64,000 nt of DNA from Niebla homalea (GCA_019925105.1 JAHGAU010000033.1:248001-312000); one strand, 5' to 3'; positions 48,793 to 60,804 are shown, counted from the first letter of the stretch. Numbers and translations are program-made. Notes: generated by a model from the sequence alone, not told the origin.

Positions 48793-51700
48793 AAATACCG
48801 GTAACGATCAAAAACGCCGGCGTTGCGGTAGCGGCGGTAATAACGGTAATAAAGGTAATAATAAGGGTAACGATAAGTTTAAGGATAAGGAATATAAAGC
48901 CCCTTTAGGGGCTAAGGCCTTAATAAACCTGGCCTTTATATACGTTGCCGTCGCTATACCGGTTTTACCACCCGCTATTTATCGGGACTATTAGGTATAT
49001 TTAACTATAAACGTATCGTCTTTTATTATTTTTATCTTTAATACTAACTATACGAATTGTATCGTCGGTAATAGCTATATATTCACCCGTAAAGAGCTCC
49101 TCCTTAAGTTTATTCTTATTAAAGGCTTTTCCGGGGGGAAAAATACTATTTATATTAGAGTCGTTAAAATCCTATATTAATTTAACGAAAACGTCCGTAA
49201 TTTAATTATTTATAACGTCCTTTTTATCTTTAATAATATTTTTAATTTTATTAATTTCGGATAACTATAACGAGCCGGTTATCCTTTTAAGTAAAGTAAC
49301 GACCTATAGGATTTAAGTATATTTATTAACCATAATAATATCTTTATAAAACTTTTATTGGCGGCCCTTTATTTCCTTAAAGTCAATATTAAAGTTATTA
49401 ATAACTTAATACCCGTAACCCTATATACTATTACCGTAAATTAAGAAGCCCTAAAATATTAATATAAGGTAACGGGGTATATAGGGGAGTAAAATATTAA
49501 GCTTTTACCGGAAACGGTAACCGGTATTAACCTTTTTAACCTATTAAATTTATTAAGGGATTATAAATATATTATTTATACGGAAATATAAATAAAGCTT
49601 AAGTTAAATAAAAGCTATATTAAACCTGGTATTTATTAAAACGAGCTTATTTATTCCGACCTAATTAACCCTATTAATAATATAAAAGCTAATTATAAGT
49701 AAATTATTATTTTTATTAAAAACGTTATTAAAGTTATTTATATAACTTTATTGTTAGACTCTTCCTATAAAATGGTCCTTAAAGCCTTTTAAGGCTATAT
49801 AAAGAAGATCTATTATTTAAACCGCTTTATCCGCCGCGTATATACCGATAATAATAGTATATATAGTAATTTCCAATTTAATAATTAATAATACGTTAAA
49901 GGGATTTAGTAAAAGTTTATGGTACCTTATAATCCTTAATAAAACGGTATTTCTAAATAAATAAGTTAAACCCTTATTATACGGACTTATATAATACTAT
50001 TAAATAGTAGCTTACTATATATTCTTATTATAAAGCTTATTATTATAGCGGCCTTTATATATAATATAATACCTATAAATACTTACGATATACCGAATTA
50101 GGCTATAAACCTCAGGAAACTTAATTAATCTTTTATTAAAAAGGTTAAATAACGTAATATATATTAAGAACGTAAGTTTCCGGGTATAAATTAAATAAAA
50201 TTTTAAATTAAGGTTATTAAAGGACGTTTTATTGGCTTTAAGGGTTACCACGTTTATAAAATACTTATATTAAATAGCTGGGTTTAACGTTATAATTACG
50301 TTAAGTAATTAAAAAATAAGGCCGTTTAACTTAAACGTAAGGCCGATAACCCCTTACCGGTTTATTACTTAGTACCAAGATAAGGGGAGATAGTTACCGT
50401 GGATTTCCAGTTATCGTTAAAACGGATACGTTTCGGTAATAATAAAAACATAAATAACGAGCCGGTTACTATTATTATATAAGGCTTTCGTATTATAGAC
50501 GTTATGGATAAAATTAATAATATTATTATTAAAGATATAGTTAAACTTATATTTAATAAATAACTTAGGCCTTATATTACCTTAAAACCTATAATTATTA
50601 AGGAAAATATTAATAAGGAAGACTTATTTATATTATCTTTATTTACCCTTAAAAGTAATACTATAAAGGAATCTCCGGGTATATATACCCCTATAGACTT
50701 AGACTTAAGCTTACCTGATTTTTACAATTTAATCTTATATTATTACCCGTCTCTAAGAGAATTTACTAAATCTTTAAACTTACTTATCCAAGTTTACGTA
50801 GCTAAAATATAACCCTTAAGTTACCGGCGTTACCGGGACTTTAATTATTAAGCCGTTAATTCTTAACTAACGCTTATATATTTTATAGTTATGATTCTTA
50901 CGGATTATATTGAGTTTATAACTTATATATAAGTTATAAAGGACGTATATTATAAAATAAAATAAAAGCTCGTTATAAAAGATAAAGTTAAGTCCTTAAA
51001 GAAGAATAAAACCTAAATTTTAATAGATCTATTTCCCGGTATTAACGTGTTAAATAGTAAATAAATCTATAAGTATAAACGTAAACTAAATAGTAATATT
51101 ACCCGGTATAAGGCCCGGTGGGTCGTTTATAGCTTTTAATAAAAAGAAAGCTTAGACTTCTTTAACATTTTTATAACGGTTATTAAGCCTATAAGCTATA
51201 AGGCCCTTTTTATTATAGCGGTTATATATAACCTGGAAATTAAGTAAATAAACGTTAAAATAGTATTCCTTTATAATAATATCCTTAAAAAGATCTATAT
51301 CTGTTAGTTAATAAGCTTTAATAATAACTTAAAACGTATTTATCTACTAAATAAAACTTTTTATAAACTTAAATAATTACCCCGGATTTAATATTAATAT
51401 CTCTTTATATTCCTTAAGAAACTTAATTACCGTTATATTAATAAAGATTATAACGTATTCTTAAACCCGGATATTAATATTATTATTATTATATATATTA
51501 ATAATATCTTAATAGTAAAAGTTAATAAATAGGTTATTATTAACCTAAAAACTTAATTAAATAAGAAGTTTAAGATGTCCGATCTGGGTCCATATAATTA
51601 ATACTTAAGTATAAATATTATCCGTAATCGATAAAATCGAACTTTAATTCTTAATTAAAAGAGTTACGTTAAATAGGTTCTTACTTAATTCAATATATAT

Positions 51701-52650
51701 AACGATCTTCTTTTTAAGGGTAACGGTATAGTTATCCTTATAGATATAAATACCCGTTTTAAGCCGGCGGATAAAGAATATACCGCCTTAAAGTAATTCC
51801 GGCTTAAATATTAGTCTATAGTCGGCTTACTTATATACGTTATAATAAGTATTAAGCTTAATATAGCCTATACGGTATCGGTGGTATTACGTTACGCGTC
51901 CAACCTTAATAAAGGGTATTAAATAGTTATTAAGAAAATCTTCCGTTACCTCCGCGGTATAATCTCCTTAAAGCTCGTCTTTTAAAGCCCTCTAAAGCCC
52001 CTTAATGGCTATACGGACTTAAATTACGCCGGCGACCCGTAAATACGTCGGTCCACCTCCGGGTATACCTTTAACCTGGGAAGTATAACTATTAACTGGT
52101 CCTTAAAACGTTAACCGACTATAACCCTATTTATTTATAAGGCCGAATACGTAGGATAATATAACGTTATTAAAGAAGCGATCTGGTTTAAACGGTTGTT
52201 GTTTAGCTTATTAAAATTACCTTAAATCCAACGGTATTATTAACCCTTAAGGATAAGGATATTATATAGAATTATACTTTTTCTACCTGGTTTAAAACCC
52301 GACACTGAGACTTTTGCCCTTATTACGGTAATCTTTTATAATAATTAGGGAGCGATTATACTGGCGAAGGACCCTATAAACCACTTAAAGATAAAATATA
52401 TATATATTAAGTATTACTTTCTTTGGGAGTATATAATTAATAAATAGGTGGAGCTCGTATACTATCCTACCGGGGATATGGTAATTAACGGCCTTACGAA
52501 GCCATTATTAAAGGACGGCTTTCTTAAATTTAGGAATCATTTGGGACTAAAGTAACTATATTTCTGGAGTTTTAGGATAAATATACCCCTTACTATTAAA
52601 GTCGGGATGGATATACCCGTTGCTGCGGTAATACGGTTTAGTAAGAACTT
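48793..52650 (+). pseudogene. Copia pol remnant (PR, IN, RT, RNase H), CopA-4
   Basis: Protease: IFNTNYTNCIVGNSYIF at 49032-49083, from a DTGCTNHIVG-type active site. Integrase: YTDNNSIYSNFQF at 49842-49883 holds the second catalytic Asp (RTDNG), and the NGISK block near 49932-49950 corresponds to NGVSER with the catalytic Glu read as Lys. RT: RYKARWVV at 51105-51130, IYINNILIV at 51492-51518. RNase H: LNYAGDP near 52019, STSGYTF near 52055, YKAEYVG near 52135. The order PR-IN-RT-RH is diagnostic of Ty1/Copia. Confidence 0.9.
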
Positions 52651-52713
52651 TTGCTCCTTACTTAATAAATAATACGGTATTATAGTGTTACGAAGCTATT
52701 AATCAAGTGGGAG

Positions 52714-52849
52714 TATTAAAAGTGCAGAAGGCAGAGACTTCGGCTATTACCAAAAGGGAACTAACGTACTTCCACTTCTCATAGATAGATATCGCTTAGC
52801 ACCTTTATATAGCACTTAACTAAGCAAGTTATACCCTACCATTTCAACA
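52714..52849 (+). repeat. Copia A 3' LTR (CopA-4)
   Basis: 136 bp. The inner end is RIPed (TATTAAAAGTGCAG), the outer end is intact (CCCTACCATTTCAACA). It is preceded by the purine tract AAGTGGGAG. Confidence 0.94.
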
Positions 52850-53024
52850 ATAGCCTTATCTACCTGTAAGGCCGAGTACGTAGGATAGTATAACGCCACC
52901 AAAGAGGCGATCTGGCTTGAACGGTTGCTGGCCTAGCTTATTAAAGTCACCCTGAATCCAATAATATTACCGGCCCTTAAGGATAAGGATGTTATATAAA
53001 ACTACGCTCTTCTTACCTAGTTTA
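52850..53024 (+). mobile_element. Copia A RNase H segment (CopA-3, right part)
   Basis: ATAGC duplication (52850-52854), then continuation of CopA-3: CTTATCTACCTGTAAGGCCG reads STCKAEYVG and onward, collinear with 52126-52300. It ends at 53024, where reverse CopA-5 starts. Lightly mutated. Confidence 0.88.
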
Positions 53025-53162
53025 TGTTGAAATGGTAGGGTGTAACTTGCTTAGTTAAGTACTATGTAAGGTGCTGAGCGATATTTATCTATGAGAAGTC
53101 CAGGAAGTAAGCTAGCCCCCTTTTAATAATAGCCGAGGTCTTTACCTTCTGCACTTCTAATA
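53025..53162 (-). repeat. Copia A 3' LTR (CopA-5)
   Basis: 138 bp, TGTTGAAATGGTAGGGTGTA at the outer (left) end, intact. The inner end is CTTCTAATA, with the terminal TG of the sense strand read as TA. Confidence 0.93.
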
Positions 53163-56100
53163 CTCCCACTCGATTAATAACTTTATAATATTATAATACC
53201 GTACCACTTATTAAGTAAGGAGTAAAAGCTCTTACTGGAACTATATTACCGCAGTAAAAGGTATATCCACCCCGATTTTAACAATAAGGGGTATATTTAT
53301 TCATCTTAAAACGCTAGTAAAGGTATAGTACCGATTACTTTAATCTTAAATAATTTTTAAATTTAAGAAAGCCGTCCCTTAATAACGGCTTTATAAGGCC
53401 GTTAACTATTATATCCCCAGTAGGATAATATACGAGCTTTACTTATTTATTAACTATATATTCTTAAAGAAAACAGTACTTAATATATATATATTTTATC
53501 TTTAAGTAATTTATAAAGTCTTTTATTACTATAATCGCTCCTTAATTATTATAAAAAATTACCGTAATAAGGGTAAAAGCTTTAATATTAAGTTTAAGCT
53601 AGGTAAAAAGAGCGTAATTCTATATAATATTTTTATTTTTAAAAGCCAGTAATATTATTGGATTTAAGGTAATTTTAATAAGTTAAATTAATAACCATTT
53701 AAGCTAAATCGCTTCTTTAAAAACGTTATATTATCTTATATATTCAGCCTTATAAGTAAATAGGGCTATAATCGGTTAACGTTTTAAGGATTAATTAATA
53801 ATTATACTTTTTAGGTTAAAGGTATACCCGGAAATAAACCGGCGTATTTATAGGTTGCCGGCGTAATTTAAGTCCGTATAACTATTAAGGGGCTTTAAAG
53901 GGCCTTAAAAAATGAACTTTAAGGAAATTATATCATAAAAATAACGGAAGATTTTTTTAACGGCTATTTAATGCCCTTTATTAAGGTTAAACGCGTAACG
54001 TAATATTACCAATACCGTATAAATTATATTAAGTTTAATACTTATTATAATATATATAAATAAGCCGATAACGGATTAATATTTAAGTTAAAATTATTTT
54101 AAGGTAATATATTCCTTATTAACCGGCTTAAGACGGGTATTTACGTTTATAAAGATAGCTATATTGTTATTTTTAAAAAGAATATTATTATATATATTAA
54201 ATTAAGTAAAGACCTATTTAACGTAATTTTTTTAATTAAGAATTAAAATTCAATTTTATTAATTACGGATAATACTTATGTTTAAATATTAATTATATAG
54301 GCTTAAATTGGATATCTTAAACTTTTTATTTAATTAAGCCTTTAAGTTAATAATAACCCGTTTATTAATTTTTATTATTAGGATATTATTAATATATATA
54401 ATAATAATAATATTAATGTCCGGGTTTAGGAATACGTTATAATCTTTATTAATATAATAATAACCAAGTTTCTTAAGGAATATAAAAAGGTATTAATATT
54501 AAATCCGGGGTAATTATTTAAGTTTATAAAAAGCTTTAATTATTATTAAAACCCGTTAATTAATAAATATAAATCTTTTTAAGGATATCTTTATAAAGGA
54601 ATATTATTTTAAAGTTTATTTATTTAATCTTTAAGTTATATATAGTTACTATAATAAAGAAGACTTTATAGCTTATAGGCTTAATAACCGTTATAAAAGT
54701 ATTAAAGAAGTTTAAGTTTTCCTTTTATTAAAAGCCATAGATTATTTATTTAGCCTTATATTTAATAATATTACCGTTTAATTTACATTTATGCTTATAA
54801 ACCTATTTATTATTTAATACGTTAATACCGGGAGGTAAATCTATTAAAACTTAGGTTTTATTTTTTCAACTTTATCTTCTATAGCGAGCTTTTATTCCAT
54901 TTTACGGTATACGTTTTTATAACTTATATATAAGTTATAAGCTCCGTATAATCTATAAGAATTACGGCTATAAAATATATAAACGTTAATTAAGAACCGG
55001 TAACTTAATAATTAAAGTCCCGGTAACGTTAATAGCTTAAGGGTTATATTTTAACCACGTAAACTTAAGTAAATAAATTTAAAAATTTAATAAGTTCTCT
55101 TAAAGACGGGTAATAATATAAAATAAAATTATAGGGATTAAATAAGCTTAAATTTAAGTTTATAAGGATATATATATTCGGAGATTCTTTTATAATATTA
55201 TTATTAAGGGTAAATAAAGATAAAATAAATAAATTATCCTTATTAATATTTTCCTTAATAATTATAAGTTTTAAAGTTATATAAAACTTAAATTACTTAT
55301 CGGATATAAATTTAATTATATCCTTAATAATAATATTATCGGTTTTATCCGTAACGTTTATAATATAAAAGCCTTAAATAATAATAATAGCCGGCTCGTT
55401 ATTTATATTTTTATTATTATTAAGACGTATCCGTTTTAACGATAATTAGAAATCCACAATAATTATCTTTTTTTATCTTGGTATTAAATAATGAACCGGT
55501 AAGGGATTATTGGCCTTACGTTTAAGCTAAATAATTTTATCCTTTAATTATTTAACGTAATTATAATATGAAACCCGGCTATTTAATATAAGTATTTTAT
55601 AAACGTAATAACCCTTAAAGTTAATAAGGTATCCTTTAACGGCTTTGGTTTAAAATTTTATTTAATTTATATTAAGAAGCTTACGCTTTTAATATATACC
55701 GCGTTATTTAACTTTCTTAATAAAAAATTAATCAGGTTTTTTAAGACTTATAGTCTAATTCGGTATATTATAAATACTTATAAGTATTATATTATATATA
55801 AAGGCCGTTATAATAATAAATTCAATAATAAGAATACGCGGTAAACTATTATTTAATAATATTATATAAACCCGGATAATAAGGGTTTAACCTATTTATT
55901 TAAAAATACCGTTTTATTAAAGGTTATAGGGTACCATAGACTTTTACCGAATACTTTTAACGAACCGCTAGTTATTAAATTAAAAACCGTTATATATATT
56001 ATTATCGTTAATATATAAGCGGCGGATAAAGCGGTTTAAATAATAAATCCTTTTTATATAGTTTTAAAAGGCTTTAAGAACCGTTTTATATAAAGAGTTT

Positions 56101-57130
56101 AATAGTAAAACTATATAAATAACTTTAATAACGTTTTTAATAAAAATAATAACTTATTTATAATCGGCTTTTATATTATTAATAAAGTTAATTAAATCAG
56201 AGTAAATAAACTCGTTTTAATAAGTATTAAGCTTAATATAGTTTTTATTCGGTTTAAGCTTTATTTATATTTCCGTATAAATAACGTGCTTATAGTCCCT
56301 TAATAAATCCGGTAGATTAAAGAAATTAATATTAATTACCGTTTCCGGTAAAAGTTTAATATTTTACTCCTTTATATATTCCGTTACCTTATATTAGTAT
56401 TTTAGGGCTTTTTAATTTACGGTAATAATATATAGGGTTATAGGTATTAAACTATTAATGACTTTAATATCGATTTTGAAAAAATAAAGGGCCGCCGGTA
56501 AAAGTTTTATAAAGATATTATTACGGCCGATAAATATACTTAAATCCTCCGGGTCGTTATTTTACTTAAAAGGATAGCTGGTTTATTATAGTTGTCTAAA
56601 ACTAATAAAATTAAAGGTATTATTAAGGATAAAAAGGACGTTATAAACGATTAAATTACGGACGTTTTCATTAAATTAATATAAGATTTTAATAACTTTA
56701 ATATAGATAATACTCCTCCCCCCGGAAAAGCTTTTAATAAGAATAAACTTAAAAAAAAGCTCCCTATAGATAAATATACGGTTATTACCGATAATATAAT
56801 TTATATAACCGGTATTAAAGATATAAATAATAAGAGTAAATACGTTTATAATTAAATATACCTAATAATTTTAATAAATAATAAGCGGTAAAGTTAATAT
56901 AATACCTAACGGTAATATATATAAAGGCTAGGTTTATTAAGTTTTTAATCTTTAAAAAGGCTTTATATTCCTTATCTTTAAGTTTATTATTGCTTTTATT
57001 ATTGTTTTTGTTACCGTTACTACCGTTATTACCGCGGCGTTAACGTTTTTAATCATTACCGGTACCGGTATTACTATTATTATTATTACTTTAACGCTTA
57101 TTATTATTGTTATAAATTAATTTATTATGT
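53163..57130 (-). pseudogene. Copia pol remnant, reverse strand (CopA-5)
   Basis: The reverse complement matches CopA-4 pol: RNase H near 53700-53900, RT catalytic region near 54380-54400, the YKYKRKL block near 54750-54800, and integrase around 55800-56100. The gag/pol junction is close to 57000. Very heavy RIP in RT (53450-54800), less in the integrase region. No frame is usable. Confidence 0.82.
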
Positions 57131-57973
57131 TTGTAAAATAAACGATAACCGGTAATAATATAAAAACGTCTTTTTTATAGGACCTTAACGTAATAACTTT
57201 AACGGATATTAAAATACGGAGGAATACGGAGTAAAATAAAGTTATTAAGGCGGATATCGTCCCGGAAGCGTAAATCGGTAATAATAACCGTAAGGGTTAA
57301 GGTATTAAACATAAACGTTTTATTTAAAACTTTATATTAAAGAAACCGATTAATAATATAAGTAAATACGTATTTTAAAACGTTAATATTATTATTGACC
57401 GTTTAAAAAGGCTTATATTTATTATTATATTAATTAATATAAACTTTATATTCCGGGCCGAAACTTTTATAAAATTATTAAATAAGTACGTTATTATTAA
57501 TAATAATTATACTTTAAAAATTCTATAATTTATTAAAAAGATCTTAATATTTATTATAATATTTATTTGGATTTAAGTATTAATTAAGGGTAAGGGAGGT
57601 AAAGCGCTTAAGGATTAACGTAAAGTAATTTAAGCCCTTAGGCTAATGTTAAATACGGAGGGTATTTTATATTACTTTAATATTCTTAATATTCTTAATA
57701 ATATATTAATTAATCCTTTTAATCCTTATACGGATTACGGTATAAATTATAAAGTGCCCTTAATTATAAGTATTTTAGGCCTTTATAAGCTTATTACCCT
57801 TAAAAGTATCGGTCTTAATAGGGCGTAGGCTGGAATCTGTAATCCAATAATTAAACCGGGTAAACTCGAGCTTTTTATTTATTTTACGTTCTTATATAAT
57901 ATACTTAAGGTTATCCTTAAGCTTAATAACTTTATTAAAGGTACCGGCAATTTTAAAGGGGTCGGATATAATA

Positions 57974-58019
<46 letters not shown>

Positions 58020-58243
58020 GAATAATAAGAATAATAGTTTAGCTTAAAGATTAAAGAGATCTTTATCGTTAAGGGGCGACGGGATTATAACTGATATTAT
58101 TAAGCCCTTAAATAGGGATAACTTAGATGGAGATAGTAATAAATAATACTCTAAGTCGTTATCCTCTGAGACTATAGCTTTCCTGAATAATATACGTATA
58201 AAACGGAATATCTTATAAAGTAAACGGTAACGGGCCCGGAGTT
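57131..58243 (-). pseudogene. Copia gag remnant, reverse strand (CopA-5)
   Basis: Collinear with the reverse complement of 41830-42960. It includes the expanded AAT/ATT microsatellite at 57965-58035. The plus-strand open stretch around 57646-57828 runs antisense to gag and is not a gene. Confidence 0.7.
57965..58035 (-). repeat. (AAT)n microsatellite in Copia A gag
   Basis: Roughly 20 AAT/AAG triplets. It is longer than the copy at 42030 and in the same gag position. Confidence 0.85.
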
Positions 58244-59390
58244 TTTAGCATACTTAAGAAGCTTGCAAATGCTTGGCAAAAAAAAAAAACGCACCTCTCC
58301 CGAGCTTTTGTTAACCACCACTATACAAATTTATTGAAGCATTACGCAACGTTTACTTTAAGTTAGTATTACCTTTTAAAGCTTTAAAATCATTAAATTT
58401 TAAGATTTTTAATGTTTTCGATTAAAATATATATTATGCTTGCTCGACGTTAAATACGATCCGGACGTTCTCGTTTACCATCGCCCTTACCGCCAGCTTC
58501 TCCTCCTATCCAGTCTTCCGGGGGTCTTATTACCCCGGAACCTCGTCGTTACCGGGCTTATATAGGTCTTAAAGGCAGCCCTAAAGTTTTACCTTTTTAA
58601 AGGCGGCTATTTCAAAGTCCTCGAAGTCCTTAACGGAGAATCCGTTTTAAAGATAAAATTAAAGATCGTATAATATATAAGCGTAAGTTAACGGTAATAC
58701 GTCGTTAAAAGAGCCAGAATATAAGGCTTAAAATACCGGGGAAAAAAGGGATTCTAATAATAAGATGCTTCCTATAATTATTAAATCGTTAATACCGTTT
58801 ATTTATCCGTAAAACCTAAGGGCCCGATTTAACTTATTAAAGGGCTAATATTAATAAAGCTTTACGTTAAAATAAGTATTTACTTCCGGGGTAACTTATT
58901 TTGGATAAATTCAACGAAAAAATAGATTATAATATATAATAAAAGAATAAAAAAGATCGGATGCAATTACGAGCTATTAAGGTTAACTATTTCTTCTATA
59001 TATCCGTTATTTTAAAAATAAAGAAGGGAAGTATATAGTCCGAAAAGTTAAAGAAGGATATTGATTTAATTAATAATAAACCGTAATATAGGCCGTCGTC
59101 CTTTAATTTAAATATATTAAATAAAACCGTTTCCGATATTATCGTTATAAAGCATTTAAATCCGTAATTTTAAAGTATTTACGTTATTATTAAAAGCTAT
59201 AAGTCTAGAATAAATAATAAAAAAGCTATAATAAAAAAACTTATACGTAAGGAGTTTTTTAATAATATAGAGCTTATTTTAAGTTAATTATAATAAAGCA
59301 GTCCTGGTTATAAGTTAATAATATATTTTAATATTAATGCCTTTCCTTAAATAAGTGGATTTGCTTAATTTATACTCGTTTCATTAATAT
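58244..59390. other. Unassigned decayed DNA, left part
   Basis: No match elsewhere in the window. It begins with a less mutated patch (58250-58330, including 12 A's near 58279). At 58438-58640 the plus strand is rich in C and reads, in one frame, GGLITPEPRRYRAYIGLKG, which loosely recalls the start of Tc1/mariner-type fungal transposases. FWINSTKK near 58905-58930 loosely recalls their WxDEST block. The resemblance is weak. An open stretch near 59165-59275 (KSYKSRINNKKAIIKKLIRKE) is unrecognised. It continues at 63242 after the TRIM-like insertion. Confidence 0.4.
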
Positions 59391-59568
59391 TGTTATGGCA
59401 GTACCTACCCTGGAGCAAGGGCTCCAGGGTAGGGCCTACCCCTGGGGGTGATCCCCCGGGTAGACTACCTCCTCATATATGGTAATAGCGGCTTACCCCT
59501 AAGCGCTATTACCTACCCCGGATAGCTACTTTTGTCCATAAGATGGCCGAGTGGTTGTTACCCTAACA
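59391..59568 (+). repeat. TRIM-like LTR 1
   Basis: 178 bp, TGTTATGGCAGTACC ... TTACCCTAACA. It contains three strong hairpins: 13 bp perfect stem with AAGG loop at 59404-59433; CTACCC...GGGTAG with inner GGGGG/CCCCC at 59436-59463; GGTAATAGC/GCTATTACC with inner GCTTA/TAAGC at 59481-59513. Confidence 0.93.
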
Positions 59569-59649
59569 GAGTAATAACGCAACTTCAGGGTAGTGCACCC
59601 CCGGAGTTAACCTTAAGGGTTTAAAGGGGTAAATTTATAGTTTGAATCC
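59544..59649 (+). promoter_or_regulatory. tRNA-like A box and B box (possible Pol III internal promoter)
   Basis: TGGCCGAGTGG at 59544-59554 matches the A box of class II (Leu/Ser) tRNA genes. AGTTTGAATCC at 59639-59649 matches the B box GGTTCGAATCC after a CG-to-TG step. Between them, ACCCTAA/TTCAGGGT can pair around a loop of about 18 bases, like an intron-bearing anticodon arm, and CCCC/GGGG pairs could form a long variable arm. No acceptor stem can be closed, so it is not a working tRNA. The same boxes occur at 60373-60383 and 60469-60479. Confidence 0.5.
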
Positions 59650-60219
59650 GAGGACGTCTATTTTGGGTAACTTAGGAGGTAAGATTAAGCGTAAGTACGG
59701 GGGCAGGTAGGACCCGTTACCTTATAATACCGGGGGCCGAGGTCCGAGGTACAGAAAAACTACTAAGGGGGGCCGGAATACCCGAAAACTACCGATACGG
59801 GGGGCTAAAACGCCTTAAAATTACGCGGGTTAATTATAAAACCGTAAGTAAGGTACCTTAAGATATAGCCTTTACCTGCTTAATAAGGAACGGTATAGGT
59901 ACGGGTACCTACGGAAGGTTACCCGGGCCTGCTTAATGAAAAATACGGGTTATTCCTAATGAAAATATTGAACCCCGGGCTATATCCTTATAAAGTTATT
60001 AAGCTTTTAGATTATACTTACGGGCTATTAAATCCGGGTCCGGTTTAAGAGGTTTAAATCTATACCGGAGGTGATCTCCCTTAGGTAAAAAGCTCTTAAC
60101 CCTTATTTACCTATTTAATTAAGTTCTGAGAGGACCTCCAGCCCGGGGGGGTAACTCCCCCCCGGAGGCGTGGTTTATAATCTGTAGGCTCGGGGACGAG
60201 CCTATAGGAGAGGGGATAC
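59569..60219 (+). other. TRIM-like internal region 1 (non-coding)
   Basis: 651 bases with no open frame of note and no recognised primer-binding site after the LTR. It holds GC-rich hairpins: CCGGGGGGG/CCCCCCCGG at 60143-60165 and TAGGCTCG/CGAGCCTA with a GGGA tetraloop at 60185-60204. The purine tract ATAGGAGAGGGGATAC (60204-60219) before the next LTR is a good polypurine tract. Confidence 0.8.
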
Positions 60220-60397
60220 TGTTATGGCAGTACCTACCCTGGAGCAAGGGCTCCAGGGTAGGGCCTACCCCTGGGGGTGATCCCCCGGGTAGACTACCTT
60301 CTTATATATGGTAATAGCGGCTTACCCCTAAGCGCTATTACCTACCCCGGATAGCTACTTTTATCTATGAGATGGCCGAGTGGTTATTACCCTAACA
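60220..60397 (+). repeat. TRIM-like LTR 2
   Basis: 178 bp, same structure as LTR 1, with a few C-to-T changes near its right end (TTATTACCCTAACA). It is the shared middle LTR of the tandem array. Confidence 0.93.
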
Positions 60398-60804
60398 AAG
60401 TAATAACGTAACTTCAGGGTAATACACCCCCGGAGTTAACCTTAAGGGTTTAAAGGGGTAAGTTTATAATTTGAATCCGAGGATGCTTATTTTAAGTAAC
60501 TTAGGAAATAAGATTAAGCGTAAGTACGGAAACGGGTAGAACCCGTTACCCTATAATACCAAGGGCCGAGGTCCGAGGTACAGAAAAACTATTAAGGAGG
60601 GCCGGAATGCCTGAAAACTATTAAGGGGGGCCGGAATACCCGAAAATTACCGATATGGGGGGTTAAAACGCCTTAAAACTATACAAGTTAATCGTAAGAC
60701 CGTAAGTAAGGCACCCTAAGACGTAGCCTTTACTTACCCAATAAGGAACGGTATGGGTACGGGTATTTACGGAAGGTTACCCGGGCCTACCCAATGAAAG
60801 ATAC
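60398..60804 (+). other. TRIM-like internal region 2, left part
   Basis: Collinear with 59569-59950 of internal region 1. It has one extra unit of the GAAAACTATTAAGG..GGCCGGAAT repeat near 60585-60650 (three units against two). It is interrupted after GATAC (60800-60804) by the inverted-repeat minisatellite insert. Confidence 0.85.

Larger units (their letters stand above)
40839..52849 (+). mobile_element. Complete Copia family A retrotransposon (CopA-4), split by a LINE
   Basis: Two LTRs of 136 bp (40839-40974, 52714-52849), with a primer-binding site and gag before the LINE Tad-5 and pol after it. A perfect 5 bp target duplication, ATAGC, lies at 40834-40838 and 52850-52854. Without the LINE the element is about 6.2 kb. 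The host is another Copia A (CopA-3), in the same orientation, hit inside RNase H. Confidence 0.94.
53025..58243 (-). mobile_element. Copia family A, reverse strand (CopA-5)
   Basis: The 3' LTR is on the left (53025-53162) and pol and gag run to the right. The reverse complement is collinear with CopA-4 from the 3' LTR back to about 41830 (gag 5' part). Similarity stops at 58243, so its leader and 5' LTR are missing here. It is either truncated or interrupted by the unassigned DNA at 58244. The left border GTTTA (53020-53024) has no visible partner. Confidence 0.9.

Noticed and set aside
45992..50251. Reverse-strand ORFs of 96 codons (45992-46282) and 78 codons (50015-50251)
   Set aside because: Antisense to LINE ORF2 and to Copia A integrase respectively. 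Their hydrophobic composition follows from AT-rich antisense codons.
57646..57828. Plus-strand ORF of 60 codons
   Set aside because: Antisense to the gag remnant of CopA-5. No counterpart is conserved in CopA-4.
59544..59655. Functional tRNA-Leu or tRNA-Ser gene
   Set aside because: A-box and B-box words are present, but no acceptor stem closes, the T stem does not pair, and the segment repeats with each LTR copy. Kept only as a tRNA-like promoter hypothesis.
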